A stretch of 64,000 bases of DNA from Prevotella sp. P6B1 (GCF_000702825.1 NZ_JNKF01000010.1:310001-374000); one strand, 5' to 3'. Shown: positions 50,447 to 61,489, numbered from the stretch's first letter. Notes: a model not told the origin generated them from the letters alone. Made by a program: numbers and translations.

Positions 50447-51943
50447 TTATGCGAATGGATTCTCTGTTGGGTAGTAATCGCCCTTGGGGAAGTTGTAGTC
50501 GATCTCCTCAACGGGGATACCCATGTACTTGAGAACCTCCCACAGGTACTTACCAGCGTGCTCGAACATAACGGCAGCGTGGTGTGGGTAGTGCTTCTCA
50601 ATGAGGACGTGACGATAGAAGCGGCTCATGTTCTTGATACCGAAGGTACCGATAGAACCGAATGAGCGTGTAGCTACTGGCAGGATCTCGCCCTGAGCGA
50701 TATAAGCGCGGAGCTTAGTATCAGCCGTAGACTGCAGACGATATACAGTAGCCTTACCAGGCTTCAGGTCACCCTCGAGAGTACCGTTAGTAACCTCTAC
50801 TGGCAGAGCGCGGGCCATAATGCGCTGGAAGCACATCTGGCAGTTGCAAACCTTAGAAGAAGCGGTGTTACCACAGTGGAAGCCCATGAAGATTTCCTTC
50901 TCTGTGTAGGTGTCGCACTCGAACTTCTTGCCCTTGATGCTCTCCTCGTACATATCCTGAGGTACAGAGTTGTTGATGTCGAGCAGTGTAACGGCATCCT
51001 CGGTGATACATGTTCCGATGTACTCTGACAGAGCACCATAGATATCTACCTCGCAAGCTACGGGGATACCACGGCTTGTAAGACGGCTGTTAACGTAGCA
51101 AGGAACGAAACCGAACATGGTCTGGAAAGCAGGCCAGCACTTGTTGGCCATAGCTACGAACTGGCGAGAACCCTTGTGACCCTCGATCCAGTCAGTCAGA
51201 GTGAGCTCATACTGAGCAAGCTTAGGCAGAACTGAAGGAATCTTGTTACCAGCACCGAGCTCCTTAGCCATATCAGCTACAACAGCGTCGATACGTGGGT
51301 CGCCCTGATGCTTCTGGAAAGCCTCGAGCAGGTCGAGCTCTGAGTTCTCCTCGATCTCAACATCGAGATCATACAGAGCGCGGATAGGAGCGTTACAAGC
51401 CAGGAAATTGTTTGGACGAGGACCGAAGCTGATGATCTTCAGGTTCTGCAGACCAACGATAGCACGAGCGATAGGCAGGAACTCGTGAATCATCTCAGCA
51501 CACTGAGCAGCGTCGCCAACGGGCTCCTCAGGGATATAAGCGCGAGTCTTACGCAGGCTCAGAGCCTGGCTGGCGTTCAGCATACCGCAGTAAGCATCAC
51601 CACGACCGTCGATCAGGTCGTTCTGAGTCTCCTCAGCAGCAGCGCAGAACATGGTTGGACCCTGGAACCAGTCAGCAATCATAGTCTCAGAAATCTCAGG
51701 ACCAAAGTTACCAAGGTATACGCAGAGGGCGTTACATCCAGCCTTCTTTACGTCCTCAAGGGCCTGCTGAGCGTGGATTTCACTCTCAACGATACAGATA
51801 GGACACTCGTAGATGCCGTCCTTACCAAACTTCTCTTCATACTTAGCGATAACAGCCTTACGACGGTTAACAGCCAATGACTCGGGGAAACAGTCGCGAG
51901 ATACAGCGACGATTCCTACTTTAATCTTAGGTACGTTGTTCAT
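50447..51943 (-). CDS. L-fucose/L-arabinose isomerase family protein
   Basis: A 498-residue protein of the sugar-isomerase superfamily. The N-terminal Rossmann-like part starts KIKVGIVAVSRDCFPESLAV, and the second domain contains VCYLGNFGPE-like (CVYLGNFGPEISETMIADWF). The C-terminal metal-binding part includes ACEVDIYGALSEYIGT and MGFHCGNTASSKV, which hold the Glu, Asp and His ligands of the family. It interconverts an aldose and a ketose, but the specific sugar (fucose, arabinose or another) is not fixed by sequence. No fucose or arabinose kinase gene is adjacent. A minus-strand -7 box lies at 51989-51996. Confidence 0.82.
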   Translation of the reverse strand: MNNVPKIKVGIVAVSRDCFPESLAVNRRKAVIAKYEEKFGKDGIYECPICIVESEIHAQQALEDVKKAGCNALCVYLGNFGPEISETMIADWFQGPTMFCAAAEETQNDLIDGRGDAYCGMLNASQALSLRKTRAYIPEEPVGDAAQCAEMIHEFLPIARAIVGLQNLKIISFGPRPNNFLACNAPIRALYDLDVEIEENSELDLLEAFQKHQGDPRIDAVVADMAKELGAGNKIPSVLPKLAQYELTLTDWIEGHKGSRQFVAMANKCWPAFQTMFGFVPCYVNSRLTSRGIPVACEVDIYGALSEYIGTCITEDAVTLLDINNSVPQDMYEESIKGKKFECDTYTEKEIFMGFHCGNTASSKVCNCQMCFQRIMARALPVEVTNGTLEGDLKPGKATVYRLQSTADTKLRAYIAQGEILPVATRSFGSIGTFGIKNMSRFYRHVLIEKHYPHHAAVMFEHAGKYLWEVLKYMGIPVEEIDYNFPKGDYYPTENPFA

Positions 51944-51988
51944 TTTTTGTAATTAAGTTATTAATGTAATAAATTTCGTTTCAAGCCA

Positions 51989-51996
51989 CAAAGTTA
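51989..51996 (-). promoter_or_regulatory. -7 element for the isomerase gene
   Basis: The plus strand reads CAAAGTTA (TAACTTTG on the minus strand), about 46 bp before the start codon. Confidence 0.55.
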
Positions 51997-52069
51997 TAAC
52001 AATATCTGTAAAATACAAAATAATTTAGGAAAAATAACAGGCAATGATACATTTATAATATATTTTTGT

Positions 52070-52077
52070 TACCTTTG
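52070..52077 (+). promoter_or_regulatory. -7 element for the DUF3667 gene (very short leader)
   Basis: TACCTTTG ends 9 bp before the ATG at 52086, so the transcript should be almost leaderless. Confidence 0.65.
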
Positions 52078-52085
52078 CAATTGTT

Positions 52086-53075
52086 ATGGAGCAGCTCAGA
52101 GAGAAATATAACAGGTTTAAGGCGTGGCAGGTAAGACCTCACGAGGTTAAAAAAATGACTGCCGAGAAGCATGTGTGCGCCACTTGCCAAACAGAATTTC
52201 ATGGCAACTTCTGCCCACGATGCGGACAGAAAGCTGTCATCGGTCGTTACTCGTTCAAGACGGCTTTTCTGTTGTTTCTGGATGTCTGGGGACTGGGTAA
52301 TCGAGGCATGTTCCGCACCATTCGCGATTTGCTGCTGCGTCCTGGCTATATGATTCGCGACTATCTGAACGGTATGCAGATGGCGTATTTCCCTCCTTTC
52401 AAGATGTTCTTCCTTGCTATAGCTTTATCTGTACTGGTTAGTTCTGGTTTAAACATCAGAATGGAGAATACCATAAAGAAGAAAGTGGAACATTTTAATA
52501 AAAGCTATAACGATTCAGTAAAGGAAGACCAAGAAGACAAGATAGACAAAAAGTCTTTTAGTGAAGTGGCCATCAATGACACCATAAACATAAACGGTAA
52601 AAAAATACCTTTTAAAAAATACGAAAATAGCGACAATTTTGAACTAAAAGGAAGAGAATACAGCTTAAAATTCTTTAAAACTTTAAAGAATTTTACAAAC
52701 TGGGTTATGGATAACAAAACATTAGTAAATTTCCTTTTGCTGTTAGTACTTTCGGGCCCTATGTATTTCTTCTTTAGAAAAAATAAAAGATTTCCTGATG
52801 TACGCTATTCAGAGTTCTTTGTATCGATGGTTTACATTACAAATTTGATGACAATTATCGATATTATAGGAGGATTTTTCCTACCAGGTAATAGTTCTGT
52901 AGGTATATTCGCCTCTGCATTGAGCATCATACCACTTAAGCAGTTATACGGATATAGTTATTCTAAAACACTATTCAAGGTGTGTGCATCTTTTGCAATT
53001 CTTATCATAGCGGCTATTATACTGATATCTATAATTGTCGGTTTAGGTTGGCTATACCTTGAATATATACTTTAG
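52086..53075 (+). CDS. DUF3667 zinc-ribbon membrane protein
   Basis: A 329-residue protein of unknown function. An N-terminal zinc ribbon (CATCQTEFHGNFCPRCGQK, residues 31-49) is followed by a conserved amphipathic stretch (GNRGMFRTIRDLLLRPGYMI) and a first helix (FFLAIALSVLV). A long, Lys-rich polar loop (about residues 130-200) follows, and then four more hydrophobic helices in the C-terminal half. This is the DUF3667 layout. The zinc ribbon is expected in the cytoplasm. The gene is a single unit. Confidence 0.82.
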   Translation: MEQLREKYNRFKAWQVRPHEVKKMTAEKHVCATCQTEFHGNFCPRCGQKAVIGRYSFKTAFLLFLDVWGLGNRGMFRTIRDLLLRPGYMIRDYLNGMQMAYFPPFKMFFLAIALSVLVSSGLNIRMENTIKKKVEHFNKSYNDSVKEDQEDKIDKKSFSEVAINDTININGKKIPFKKYENSDNFELKGREYSLKFFKTLKNFTNWVMDNKTLVNFLLLLVLSGPMYFFFRKNKRFPDVRYSEFFVSMVYITNLMTIIDIIGGFFLPGNSSVGIFASALSIIPLKQLYGYSYSKTLFKVCASFAILIIAAIILISIIVGLGWLYLEYIL

Positions 53076-53121
53076 TATATAATTTTTAGGATTTTCTCTT
53101 GGTGTTCTGCTTACTAATTTG

Positions 53122-53129
53122 TAACTTTG
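53122..53129 (+). promoter_or_regulatory. -7 element for the leuS-porZ unit
   Basis: TAACTTTG lies 46 bp before the leuS ATG and probably drives leuS, the YitT-RdgB fusion gene and the porZ-like gene. Confidence 0.6.
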
Positions 53130-53175
53130 CACCCGCAATAATAATGTACGGAAACAAAATAATATACAAGATACA

Positions 53176-55995
53176 ATGGAATACAATTTCAGAGACATCG
53201 AACAGAAATGGCAGAAGCGATGGGTAGACAATGGAACCTACCGCGTGGTTGAAGACAAGAACAAGAAAAAATTCTATGTACTGAACATGTTCCCCTACCC
53301 ATCAGGAGCAGGTTTGCACGTAGGTCACCCACTTGGCTATATTGCCAGTGATATCTACGCTCGTTACAAGCGTCTGCAGGGTTTCAACGTACTGAACCCC
53401 ATGGGATACGATGCTTACGGACTGCCTGCAGAACAGTATGCCATCCAGACTGGTCAGCATCCTGAAAAGACCACATTCGCTAATATCGACCGCTATCGCG
53501 AGCAGTTGGATAAGATTGGTTTCTCTTTCGACTGGGAGCGTGAGGTCCGCACCTGTGATCCCATCTATTACAAGTGGACACAGTGGGCTTTCCAGCGCAT
53601 GTTCAAGAGCTATTACTCTACCTCATCTCATAAGGCTCAGCCAACCATCAAGCTGATTGAGCACTTCGAACTGATGGGTACCGAGAACTGTAACGCCCTT
53701 GGTACAGAAGAACTGCACTTCACTGCTGCCGAATGGAACGCTTTCTCAGAGAAGAAAAAACAGGAAGTGCTGATGAACTATCGTATAGCCTACCTGGCTG
53801 AAACAATGGTTAACTGGTGTCCTGCCCTTGGTACTGTACTGGCTAACGATGAGGTAATCAACGGTGTATCAGAGCGTGGTGGCTATCCTGTAGAACAGAA
53901 GAAGATGCGCCAGTGGTGTCTGCGTGTATCAGCTTATGCCCAGCGTCTGCTCGACGGTCTGGAGGATATCGACTGGACTGACTCGCTGAAGGAAACCCAG
54001 CGCAACTGGATTGGACGCTCTGAGGGTACTGAAGTTGAATTCAACGTAGCCGACTCTGACAAGCACTTCACCATCTTTACTACTCGTGCTGATACTATGT
54101 TTGGTGTAACCTTCATGGTACTGGCTCCAGAATCAGATCTCGTAGCTGAACTGACAACTGCCGATCAGAAGGCTGCTGTTGATGAGTACCTGACTTATGT
54201 AAAGAAGCGCACAGAGCGTGAGCGCCAGATGGACCACAAGGTAACAGGTGTGTTCTCGGGTAGCTACGCCATCAATCCATTTACTGACGAAAAAATCCCC
54301 ATCTGGATTTCAGAATATGTACTGGCTGGTTATGGTACTGGTGCTATCATGGCCGTACCTGCTCACGATAGTCGTGACTATGCCTTTGCCAAGCACTTCA
54401 ACCTGCCCATCATCCCATTGATTGAGGGTGCTGATGTAAGCGAGGAGAGTTATGATGCCAAGGAGGGTATTGTTTGCAACTCATCATCAGCTAAGTTCAG
54501 CTTGAATGGCCTGACTGTTAAGGAGGCCATCGCTGCCACCAAGAAATACGTTACTGAGCAGGGCTTGGGACGTGTCAAGGTGAACTACCGCTTGCGCGAC
54601 GCCATCTTCTCTCGTCAGCGCTACTGGGGTGAGCCATTCCCTGTTTACTATAAGGACGACATGCCTTATATGATTCCAAAGGAGTGCCTGCCCTTGCAGC
54701 TGCCCGAAATCAGCGAGTATAAGCCTACAGAGACGGGTGAGCCACCATTGGGACGCGCTAAGATGTGGGCATGGGATACCAAGACCAACAAGGTGGTATC
54801 GAAGGACGAAATCGACAATAAGACCGTGTTCCCACTCGAGCTGAACACCATGCCTGGTTTCGCTGGTTCTTCAGCCTACTACCTGCGCTATATGGACCCC
54901 AAGAATGAGAATGCTCTCGTAGGTCGCGAGGCTGATGAATACTGGCGCAACGTCGACCTCTACGTAGGTGGTACAGAGCACGCTACAGGTCACCTGATCT
55001 ACTCTCGTTTCTGGAATAAGTTCCTCTTCGATTCTGGTTACAGCTGCGAGGACGAACCATTCAAGAAACTGGTTAACCAGGGTATGATTCAGGGCCGCTC
55101 TAACTTCGTTTACCGTGTTGAGGACGAGGGTGCCGATAAGGGTAAGTTCGTGAGCCTGAACCTGAGAGGTAACTATAAGGATACCACACCTATTCACGTA
55201 GATGTGAACATCGTTTCAGCTGATGTCCTCGATGTTGAGGCCTTCAAGGCTTGGCGTCCGGAATACAACAATGCTGAGTTCATCCTCGAAGATGGAAAAT
55301 ACATCTGTGGCTGGGCTGTAGAGAAGATGTCGAAGTCGATGTTCAATGTGGTTAACCCCGACATGATTGTCGAGAAGTATGGTGCTGATACCCTGCGCCT
55401 CTACGAAATGTTCCTGGGTCCTGTTGAGCAGAGTAAGCCTTGGGATACCAATGGTATCGATGGCTGTCACCGCTTCCTGAAGAAGTTCTGGAACCTCTAT
55501 CAGAACGGCTTCGAAGGCGAACCCACACCAGAGAGCCTCAAGAGTGTTCACAAACTCATCAAGAAGGTGTCTGGCGATATCGAGACCTTCAGCTACAACA
55601 CCTCTATCTCTGCCTTCATGATCTGCGTGAACGAGCTTTCACAGCAGAAGTGTAAGAACAAGGAGCTGCTGAAGAACCTCGTTATTCTCATTGCACCATT
55701 CGCTCCTCATATCGCAGAGGAACTCTGGGAGACACTGGGCGAGCAGGGTAGTGTATGCGATGCTCAGTGGCCTAAATGGGATGAGCAGTATCTCGTTGAA
55801 AGTCAGGTGAAACTGGGCGTAGCTTTTAATGGTAAGACACGTTTCGATATGCAGTTTGCAGCTGATGCCGATAATAAGACCATCGAGGAAACTGTACTCG
55901 CCGATGAGCGTGCTCAGAAATACCTCGAAGGCTTCCAGATCGTTAAGGTTATCATCGTCCCTAAGCGTATGGTGAACATTGTTCTGAAGAAATAA
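53176..55995 (+). CDS. leuS: Leucyl-tRNA synthetase
   Basis: A 939-residue class-I synthetase. The HIGH motif reads [16 protein letters not shown] and the KMSKS motif is [11 protein letters not shown]. The CP1 editing domain is present ([20 protein letters not shown] and [14 protein letters not shown], with the conserved editing Asp in the latter). It is about 80 residues longer than the E. coli enzyme; the extra length lies partly before the KMSKS loop ([15 protein letters not shown] region). Its stop overlaps the next start (TAATG). Confidence 0.97.
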   Translation: MEYNFRDIEQKWQKRWVDNGTYRVVEDKNKKKFYVLNMFPYPSGAGLHVGHPLGYIASDIYARYKRLQGFNVLNPMGYDAYGLPAEQYAIQTGQHPEKTTFANIDRYREQLDKIGFSFDWEREVRTCDPIYYKWTQWAFQRMFKSYYSTSSHKAQPTIKLIEHFELMGTENCNALGTEELHFTAAEWNAFSEKKKQEVLMNYRIAYLAETMVNWCPALGTVLANDEVINGVSERGGYPVEQKKMRQWCLRVSAYAQRLLDGLEDIDWTDSLKETQRNWIGRSEGTEVEFNVADSDKHFTIFTTRADTMFGVTFMVLAPESDLVAELTTADQKAAVDEYLTYVKKRTERERQMDHKVTGVFSGSYAINPFTDEKIPIWISEYVLAGYGTGAIMAVPAHDSRDYAFAKHFNLPIIPLIEGADVSEESYDAKEGIVCNSSSAKFSLNGLTVKEAIAATKKYVTEQGLGRVKVNYRLRDAIFSRQRYWGEPFPVYYKDDMPYMIPKECLPLQLPEISEYKPTETGEPPLGRAKMWAWDTKTNKVVSKDEIDNKTVFPLELNTMPGFAGSSAYYLRYMDPKNENALVGREADEYWRNVDLYVGGTEHATGHLIYSRFWNKFLFDSGYSCEDEPFKKLVNQGMIQGRSNFVYRVEDEGADKGKFVSLNLRGNYKDTTPIHVDVNIVSADVLDVEAFKAWRPEYNNAEFILEDGKYICGWAVEKMSKSMFNVVNPDMIVEKYGADTLRLYEMFLGPVEQSKPWDTNGIDGCHRFLKKFWNLYQNGFEGEPTPESLKSVHKLIKKVSGDIETFSYNTSISAFMICVNELSQQKCKNKELLKNLVILIAPFAPHIAEELWETLGEQGSVCDAQWPKWDEQYLVESQVKLGVAFNGKTRFDMQFAADADNKTIEETVLADERAQKYLEGFQIVKVIIVPKRMVNIVLKK

Positions 55996-57515
55996 TGACT
56001 ATCGATCATAAGATTATATGGGATGAGGTCAAGGACTATATGTTTATAGCCCTTGGCCTACTTCTTTATACCATCGCCTTCACTGTATTCCTGATGCCCT
56101 ATCAGATTGTGGCTGGAGGCGTAACTGGTTTATCAGCTATTATTTACTACGCCACAGGTTTCCATCTGGAGAACACCTATATCATCATCAACGGCATTCT
56201 GCTGTTGGTTGCCTTGAAGATATTAGGCTTAAAATTCCTGATGAAGACCATTTTTGCCATTTTTACGCTTTACTTCATGCTGAAGTTTGCGCAGGATATT
56301 ATTCCAAAGCAGGAAAACGGCTTACCGTTTAAGCTCATGGGCGAGGGGCAGGACTTTATGTCGATGATTATCGGATGTGTGATTACAGGTATCGCACTGG
56401 CTACCGTATTCTTGCATAATGGTTCCACTGGTGGTACCGATATCATAGCTGCATCAGTCAATAAGTACCATCCTGCCGTATCGTTGGGTAACGTACTGAT
56501 TGCTGCCGACTTCTGTATCATCGGCTCGTGTATGTTCTTCCCGCAGTTCGGCACTTATCTCGAACGTGCCCATAAGGTGATGTTCGGTTTCTGCGTGATG
56601 GCTATGGAGAATTATACACTCGACTATGTGATGAATGCCCGTCGCCAGTCGGTACAGTTCATGATTTTCACTCGTAAATGGCAGGAGATAGCCAACGCTA
56701 TCGGTACCGAAACCAAGCATGGTGTAACCATTCTGGACGGTCACGGCTGGTACACAGGAAAACAAGTAAAAGTACTTTGTATCCTGGCCAGAAAGAACGA
56801 GAGTGTATATATCTTCCGTCTCATCAAGATGATCGACCCCAACGCCTTTGTATCGCAGTCGAGCGTTATCGGTGTATATGGCGAAGGCTTCGATGAGATG
56901 AAGGTTAAAATCAAGAATATCGAAGAAAAGAAAAAGATGAAAATAGTATTTGCCACCAATAATCTGAATAAACTCAGCGAGGTTAGAAAGATACTTGGTA
57001 ATAAGTTCGAAATACTCTCACTCAAGGATATCGGCTGTTTTGACGACATCCCAGAAAAAGGACAGACACTGAAAGATAATGCACTTATCAAGGCTCAGTG
57101 GGTGTACGAAAAGTATCACGTGAACTGCTTTGCCGATGATACAGGTCTGGAGGTAGATGCGCTTGGAGGAGCACCTGGTGTATATAGCGCCAGATATGCA
57201 GGAGGAGAAGGGCACGACTCAGAGGCAAACATGAAAAAACTGCTTTCTGAACTTGATAACATCGATAATCGTAAAGCACGCTTCCGTACCGTCATTGCGT
57301 TGATCATTGATGGAAAAGTCAGGACCTTTGATGGTATTGTAAACGGTGCTATCACACAAGCAAAACGAGGTGGCGAAGGCTTTGGATATGATCCCATATT
57401 CCAACCCGATGGTTACGATAAGACTTTTGCAGAGTTGGGATTGGATATCAAGAATAATATCAGTCACAGAGCAAGAGCCGTTGCGAAACTCGCAGATTAT
57501 CTATTAAAGAAATAG
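55995..57515 (+). CDS. Fusion of YitT-family membrane protein and RdgB-type nucleotide pyrophosphatase
   Basis: A 506-residue open frame. Residues 1-314 are a YitT-family protein: about five membrane helices ([20 protein letters not shown]) and a cytoplasmic DUF2179 domain ([20 protein letters not shown]). Residues 315-506 are a complete HAM1/RdgB enzyme: [39 protein letters not shown] and [15 protein letters not shown]. RdgB removes dITP and XTP from the nucleotide pool. The join, KNIEEKKK then MKIVFATNN, has an in-frame ATG (56937) where a separate rdgB would begin, so both a fusion and an internally started RdgB are possible. Confidence 0.85.
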   Translation: MTIDHKIIWDEVKDYMFIALGLLLYTIAFTVFLMPYQIVAGGVTGLSAIIYYATGFHLENTYIIINGILLLVALKILGLKFLMKTIFAIFTLYFMLKFAQDIIPKQENGLPFKLMGEGQDFMSMIIGCVITGIALATVFLHNGSTGGTDIIAASVNKYHPAVSLGNVLIAADFCIIGSCMFFPQFGTYLERAHKVMFGFCVMAMENYTLDYVMNARRQSVQFMIFTRKWQEIANAIGTETKHGVTILDGHGWYTGKQVKVLCILARKNESVYIFRLIKMIDPNAFVSQSSVIGVYGEGFDEMKVKIKNIEEKKKMKIVFATNNLNKLSEVRKILGNKFEILSLKDIGCFDDIPEKGQTLKDNALIKAQWVYEKYHVNCFADDTGLEVDALGGAPGVYSARYAGGEGHDSEANMKKLLSELDNIDNRKARFRTVIALIIDGKVRTFDGIVNGAITQAKRGGEGFGYDPIFQPDGYDKTFAELGLDIKNNISHRARAVAKLADYLLKK

Positions 57516-57516
57516 T

Positions 57517-59436
57517 ATGAAAAGGTTGTTCGCCATCGTATTTTCTGTATGCTATTGCTTTCTGGCTATAGCGCAGATTGGTACATGGCGCAACTACCTG
57601 GCATACTACGATGTCCAGCAGATCTGTAAGGCCGATAACCAGCTCTTTGTATTAGCCTCAAACGGGTTGTATCAGTATAATCTGGACGACCAAAGTATCA
57701 CCACCTATGATAAGGCTAACGGACTGAATGATACATTTATCACCCACATTGCCTGGAATCAGAAAGCCAAGCGCCTGATAGCAGTTTACAAGGACTCCAA
57801 CATCGATCTGATAGATATCAATGGAGATGTCATCAATATCTCAGCGCTCTACACCAAGTCGATGACTGAGGATAAAACGGTAACAGCTATCAGTATTGAT
57901 GGTGTCTATGCCTATCTCACCACCAGCTTTGCTATTATAAAGGTAAATATGCAGAAGGCTGAGATATCTGACACCTACACCAAGAACCATCCAGAATATC
58001 CAAGCACTCTGCAACCTTACAAGGATGATTACGATAGCTATTATTCTATTGTATCAACCTTGAAACCTGGCGGCCCCAAGTATAACTATTTCTATGAAAT
58101 GAAGTTCTATAACAATAAACTTTATACTTGTGGTGGATTATATCAGCCTTTGGAAGATTTACAACGCCCTGGAACCATTCAGGTAATGGATCTGAACCAC
58201 GATTGGCAGATATTCGATGACAATTTAAAAGCATCTACGCAACATGCATATGTAGATATTGACTGTATCGATATTGATCCTACAGACAACAACCACGTGT
58301 TTGCCGCTGGACGAACAGGACTCTATGAGTTTCAGAATGGACAGTTCATTAAAGCATACAATATAGATAACAGTGAACTAAAATCCACTTTTCAGGATGA
58401 TCTCAATAAAGACTATGTGATAGTCAATGCACTACAGTTTGATAAAGATGGAAAACTATGGATGATTCAAAGTCTGAATACCTATAATAAACTCCTGGCA
58501 TTAAATCAGGATGGCTCATGGGAAAAGAAGGATTTCAGTCTTTTCAATACTTATGGTAGCGCCTTGTCACCTAATAATATATTAGGAAACGCCCGCAATC
58601 TATTCTTCGATTCAAAAGGTTATCTATGGTTTGCTCATGACCATTATGATACACCAGCTATCTATCGATATGATATCAATCATAATCAATCGAAGGAATA
58701 TACTAAATTCGTAAACCAAGACGGCAGTACATTCCAAATCAATTATGGTGTAAGATGCCTGACTGAAGATAAAGATGGCAATATGTGGTTAGGCACGAGT
58801 AATGGACCACTCATGCTTGAATCATCGCAAATAGAACAAAATAATCCTGTCTATACACAAGTGAAAGTACCTCGTAACGATGGTACAAATTATGCTGATT
58901 ATCTGTTGGCAGGCCTTGATATAACCTCTATCGCTATCGATGGTGCCAATCGTAAATGGTTTGCCACCAATGGTGATGGCGTTTATCTGATCAGTGCTGA
59001 TAATCTGCAGCAGATACAACACTTCACCACAAACAACAGTCCGCTCATTTCAAACGTTGTTTATGCTATCACCATTAATCAGAAGTCTGGCGAGGTATTC
59101 TTTGCCACTGATCAAGGATTATGTTCCTATATAAGCGATGCTACAGAAACTAATCAGGAAGAAATGACATCCAGTAATGTTATAGCCTATCCTAATCCTG
59201 TAGAACCCGATTATACAGGATTGATAACCATTACTGGACTATCATTTAACGCTGATGTGAAGATTCTGTCGTCGAACGGAGCGTTAGTGAACGAAGGACA
59301 TAGTAACGGTGGTAGCTATACCTGGGATGGACGCGACCAAAAAGGAAGAAAGGTAGCTTCAGGCATTTATATGGTTACTACCGCTACCAGCGATGGTAAA
59401 CGAGGAACGGTTTGCAAGATAGCCATCATTCATTAA
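57517..59436 (+). CDS. porZ: PorZ-like type IX secretion protein
   Basis: A 639-residue secreted protein. A signal peptide (MKRLFAIVFSVCYCFLAIAQ) is followed by two beta-propeller-like regions: the first has GTWRNYLAYYDVQQICKADN and LIAVYKDSNIDLIDINGDV, and the second has WMIQSLNTYNKLLAL and MWLGTSNGPLMLESS. The last 80 residues are a type-A C-terminal sorting domain (IAYPNPVEPDY and GIYMVTTATSDGKRG). This is the PorZ plan; the P. gingivalis protein is longer. PorZ works in the surface attachment complex of the type IX system. It starts 1 bp after the RdgB fusion gene, and its 3' end overlaps the convergent gene by 78 bp. Confidence 0.78.
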   Translation: MKRLFAIVFSVCYCFLAIAQIGTWRNYLAYYDVQQICKADNQLFVLASNGLYQYNLDDQSITTYDKANGLNDTFITHIAWNQKAKRLIAVYKDSNIDLIDINGDVINISALYTKSMTEDKTVTAISIDGVYAYLTTSFAIIKVNMQKAEISDTYTKNHPEYPSTLQPYKDDYDSYYSIVSTLKPGGPKYNYFYEMKFYNNKLYTCGGLYQPLEDLQRPGTIQVMDLNHDWQIFDDNLKASTQHAYVDIDCIDIDPTDNNHVFAAGRTGLYEFQNGQFIKAYNIDNSELKSTFQDDLNKDYVIVNALQFDKDGKLWMIQSLNTYNKLLALNQDGSWEKKDFSLFNTYGSALSPNNILGNARNLFFDSKGYLWFAHDHYDTPAIYRYDINHNQSKEYTKFVNQDGSTFQINYGVRCLTEDKDGNMWLGTSNGPLMLESSQIEQNNPVYTQVKVPRNDGTNYADYLLAGLDITSIAIDGANRKWFATNGDGVYLISADNLQQIQHFTTNNSPLISNVVYAITINQKSGEVFFATDQGLCSYISDATETNQEEMTSSNVIAYPNPVEPDYTGLITITGLSFNADVKILSSNGALVNEGHSNGGSYTWDGRDQKGRKVASGIYMVTTATSDGKRGTVCKIAIIH

Positions 59437-60531
59437 TAATATCAAGAAAGGCAACGACATATCCAGATAGGTAATATCGTAAGCCGAATCGAATAATTCG
59501 TTCCAGTTGTCATTCAAATACATGTTATGTACAAAGGTGACAACAACCAGTACTATCAGAATAATAGCCACATTAAACATATATCTCATCATATTTTTAT
59601 TCCACGTTAGGGAATAATAGATGCCTAACGGGATAAAAATAATAAAGTCGGATAAATGACCTTGACGCGACTGTAAAACGAATGGATTGTATTCGAAGAA
59701 TAACAGCATATCACTATTCCATAATAAAAACGGTAGAAAAGTAAGGGCAAATACCGTTAATACAATACACGGGAATAGTAATCTGACAAGCCATTTAGAG
59801 CGAATATAATCATTAAAAAAGTAAACTATCAATGGGATAATGGCACTGAAACGAGTACTCATTATGAATCCACACATGACAGCCAATGATAACCAATGCT
59901 CAGATAGTAGAATATGATGTTTATGTAATAGTATGACCACAGTACACACTAAAAGAAAATTGGTCAGCATATCACTTCTTGTCAACACCTCATAAACGTA
60001 TGCTGGCGAGAGTAATAAGAATAACAGCGCTAAACATGCTGTTTTAATATCAAAAGCAGTATAGACAGCATACGTAAACAATACACTTACAAAGGCAATA
60101 GAAAGTCCTACGTTACCTAATATATAAAAAGGTATATGGAACAGTTGCCACACAGGAAAAGGTGATCCATAACCGCCTAAATGCGTCTGAGCAGCATACG
60201 GATAAAGACCATCAAACAAATACTTAATAAAATTATGTATGGCCGACCATCTGTCTACTTGTATCTGGTAGGGATCTATATAGCATTGTATGACTATTAA
60301 CGAAACAAACAGAACTGAAAGAATAGACCATACAATACTATACCCCTTTTCAATTTTCTGAACAAAGTGCTTTATGGAGACAATACAAACGAAATAAAAA
60401 ATAATTAAAAGAATACATTGAGACAATGGAAGAAAACGTAATCCATATTTCAGAATAAACAACATATTTATAACTGAATACATGAATAGCGCTATATCAC
60501 CAATATGCTGTCTCAATATATTCTTTATCAT
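59359..60531 (-). CDS. Multi-pass membrane protein, glycosyltransferase-like
   Basis: A 390-residue integral membrane protein with about ten predicted helices (for example CILLIIFYFVC, AFVSVLFTYAVYTAF, LALLFLLLSPAYVYEVL). Between the second and third helices a periplasmic loop contains IDPYQIQVDRWSAIHN, followed by GGYGSPFPVWQLFHIP. The acidic first-loop residues and the helix number resemble GT-C glycosyltransferases (ArnT/PMT type), but no exact family is assigned. The stop lies inside the 3' end of porZ on the other strand (78-bp overlap), so the annotated C-terminus may be longer than the functional protein. It lies 10 bp downstream of nadA. Confidence 0.68.
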   Translation of the reverse strand: MIKNILRQHIGDIALFMYSVINMLFILKYGLRFLPLSQCILLIIFYFVCIVSIKHFVQKIEKGYSIVWSILSVLFVSLIVIQCYIDPYQIQVDRWSAIHNFIKYLFDGLYPYAAQTHLGGYGSPFPVWQLFHIPFYILGNVGLSIAFVSVLFTYAVYTAFDIKTACLALLFLLLSPAYVYEVLTRSDMLTNFLLVCTVVILLHKHHILLSEHWLSLAVMCGFIMSTRFSAIIPLIVYFFNDYIRSKWLVRLLFPCIVLTVFALTFLPFLLWNSDMLLFFEYNPFVLQSRQGHLSDFIIFIPLGIYYSLTWNKNMMRYMFNVAIILIVLVVVTFVHNMYLNDNWNELFDSAYDITYLDMSLPFLILLMNDGYLANRSSFTIAGSGSNHINA

Positions 60532-60541
60532 ATCATAAGCT

Positions 60542-61489
60542 TTAGCTCAACTCAAGCATTCTTTCTATAGGCTTAACGGCCTTTTGAGCTATCTCAGGAT
60601 CTACTTCGATTTGAGGATTTTCGTTCTTCAAACAGTTATAAACCTTTTCAAGTGTATTCAACTTCATATAATTACACTCGTTACAGCTGCATTCTAAGCC
60701 GCTCTCGCTTATTTCTGGTGGAACAGGGATAAATTCCTTATCAGGACAGGTACGTTGCATCTCGTGCAGAATGCCAGCCTCTGTGGCCACAATAAACTGC
60801 TTCTTATCGCTCTGCTGAGCATAGTTCAACATCGTAGCAGTTGATCCCTTTACTTCAGCTACAGCCAAAACTGGAGCCTTACATTCCAAGTGAGCCATCA
60901 CAACTGCATCAGGATACTGTTTCTTCAGTTCCAGGATCTTTGATACAGAGAAACGTTCGTGTACATGACAACCACCATTCCAAAGCAACATCTGTCGGCC
61001 TGTTACCTCATTAATGTAATTACCAAGATTATAATCTGGACCAAATATCAGTTTGGCATCCTTTGGCAACTGATCAACAACCTTCTTGGCATTACCACTG
61101 GTCACTACCACATCAGTCAATGCTTTCACAGCTGCAGTAGTGTTCACATAACTGATAACCTGATAACCAGGATGCTCATCCTTGAACTTCTTCAAGTCTT
61201 CAGCCTTACAGCTATCAGCCAATGAACAACCTGCATTCAGATCAGGACAAAGAACCATCTTATCCGGTGATAGCAGTTTACATGTCTCTGCCATAAAATG
61301 AACACCACACATCACCATTACTTTAGCATCAGTCTCAGCAGCCTTACGTGCCAATGCCAATGAATCACCTACAAAGTCGGCGATATCCTGAATATCACCT
61401 ATTGTATAATAGTGAGCAAGAATGATAGCATCCTTCTCCTTACATAACTTACGAATTTCAGCTTTCAGCTCCTCTGTTTTCAACACCAT
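60542..61489 (-). CDS. nadA: Quinolinate synthase
   Basis: A 315-residue enzyme that condenses iminoaspartate with dihydroxyacetone phosphate to quinolinate in NAD synthesis. The three-fold pseudo-repeat is seen, and the [4Fe-4S] cysteines lie in CPDLNAGCSLADSC, AHLECKAPV and LECSCNECNYMK. The motif DAIILAHYYTIGDIQDIADFVGDS is the N-terminal signature. NadB and NadC are not nearby. Its promoter is probably the box TAATTTTG on the minus strand (61695-61702), which would give a leader of about 200 nt within the oriC-like region. Confidence 0.95.
   Translation of the reverse strand: MVLKTEELKAEIRKLCKEKDAIILAHYYTIGDIQDIADFVGDSLALARKAAETDAKVMVMCGVHFMAETCKLLSPDKMVLCPDLNAGCSLADSCKAEDLKKFKDEHPGYQVISYVNTTAAVKALTDVVVTSGNAKKVVDQLPKDAKLIFGPDYNLGNYINEVTGRQMLLWNGGCHVHERFSVSKILELKKQYPDAVVMAHLECKAPVLAVAEVKGSTATMLNYAQQSDKKQFIVATEAGILHEMQRTCPDKEFIPVPPEISESGLECSCNECNYMKLNTLEKVYNCLKNENPQIEVDPEIAQKAVKPIERMLELS

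Noticed and set aside
57112..57127. CACGTG-containing sequences as further parS sites (also near 1693)
   Set aside because: Only the central bases match; one or both flanking half-sites differ at several positions and both lie inside coding sequence.
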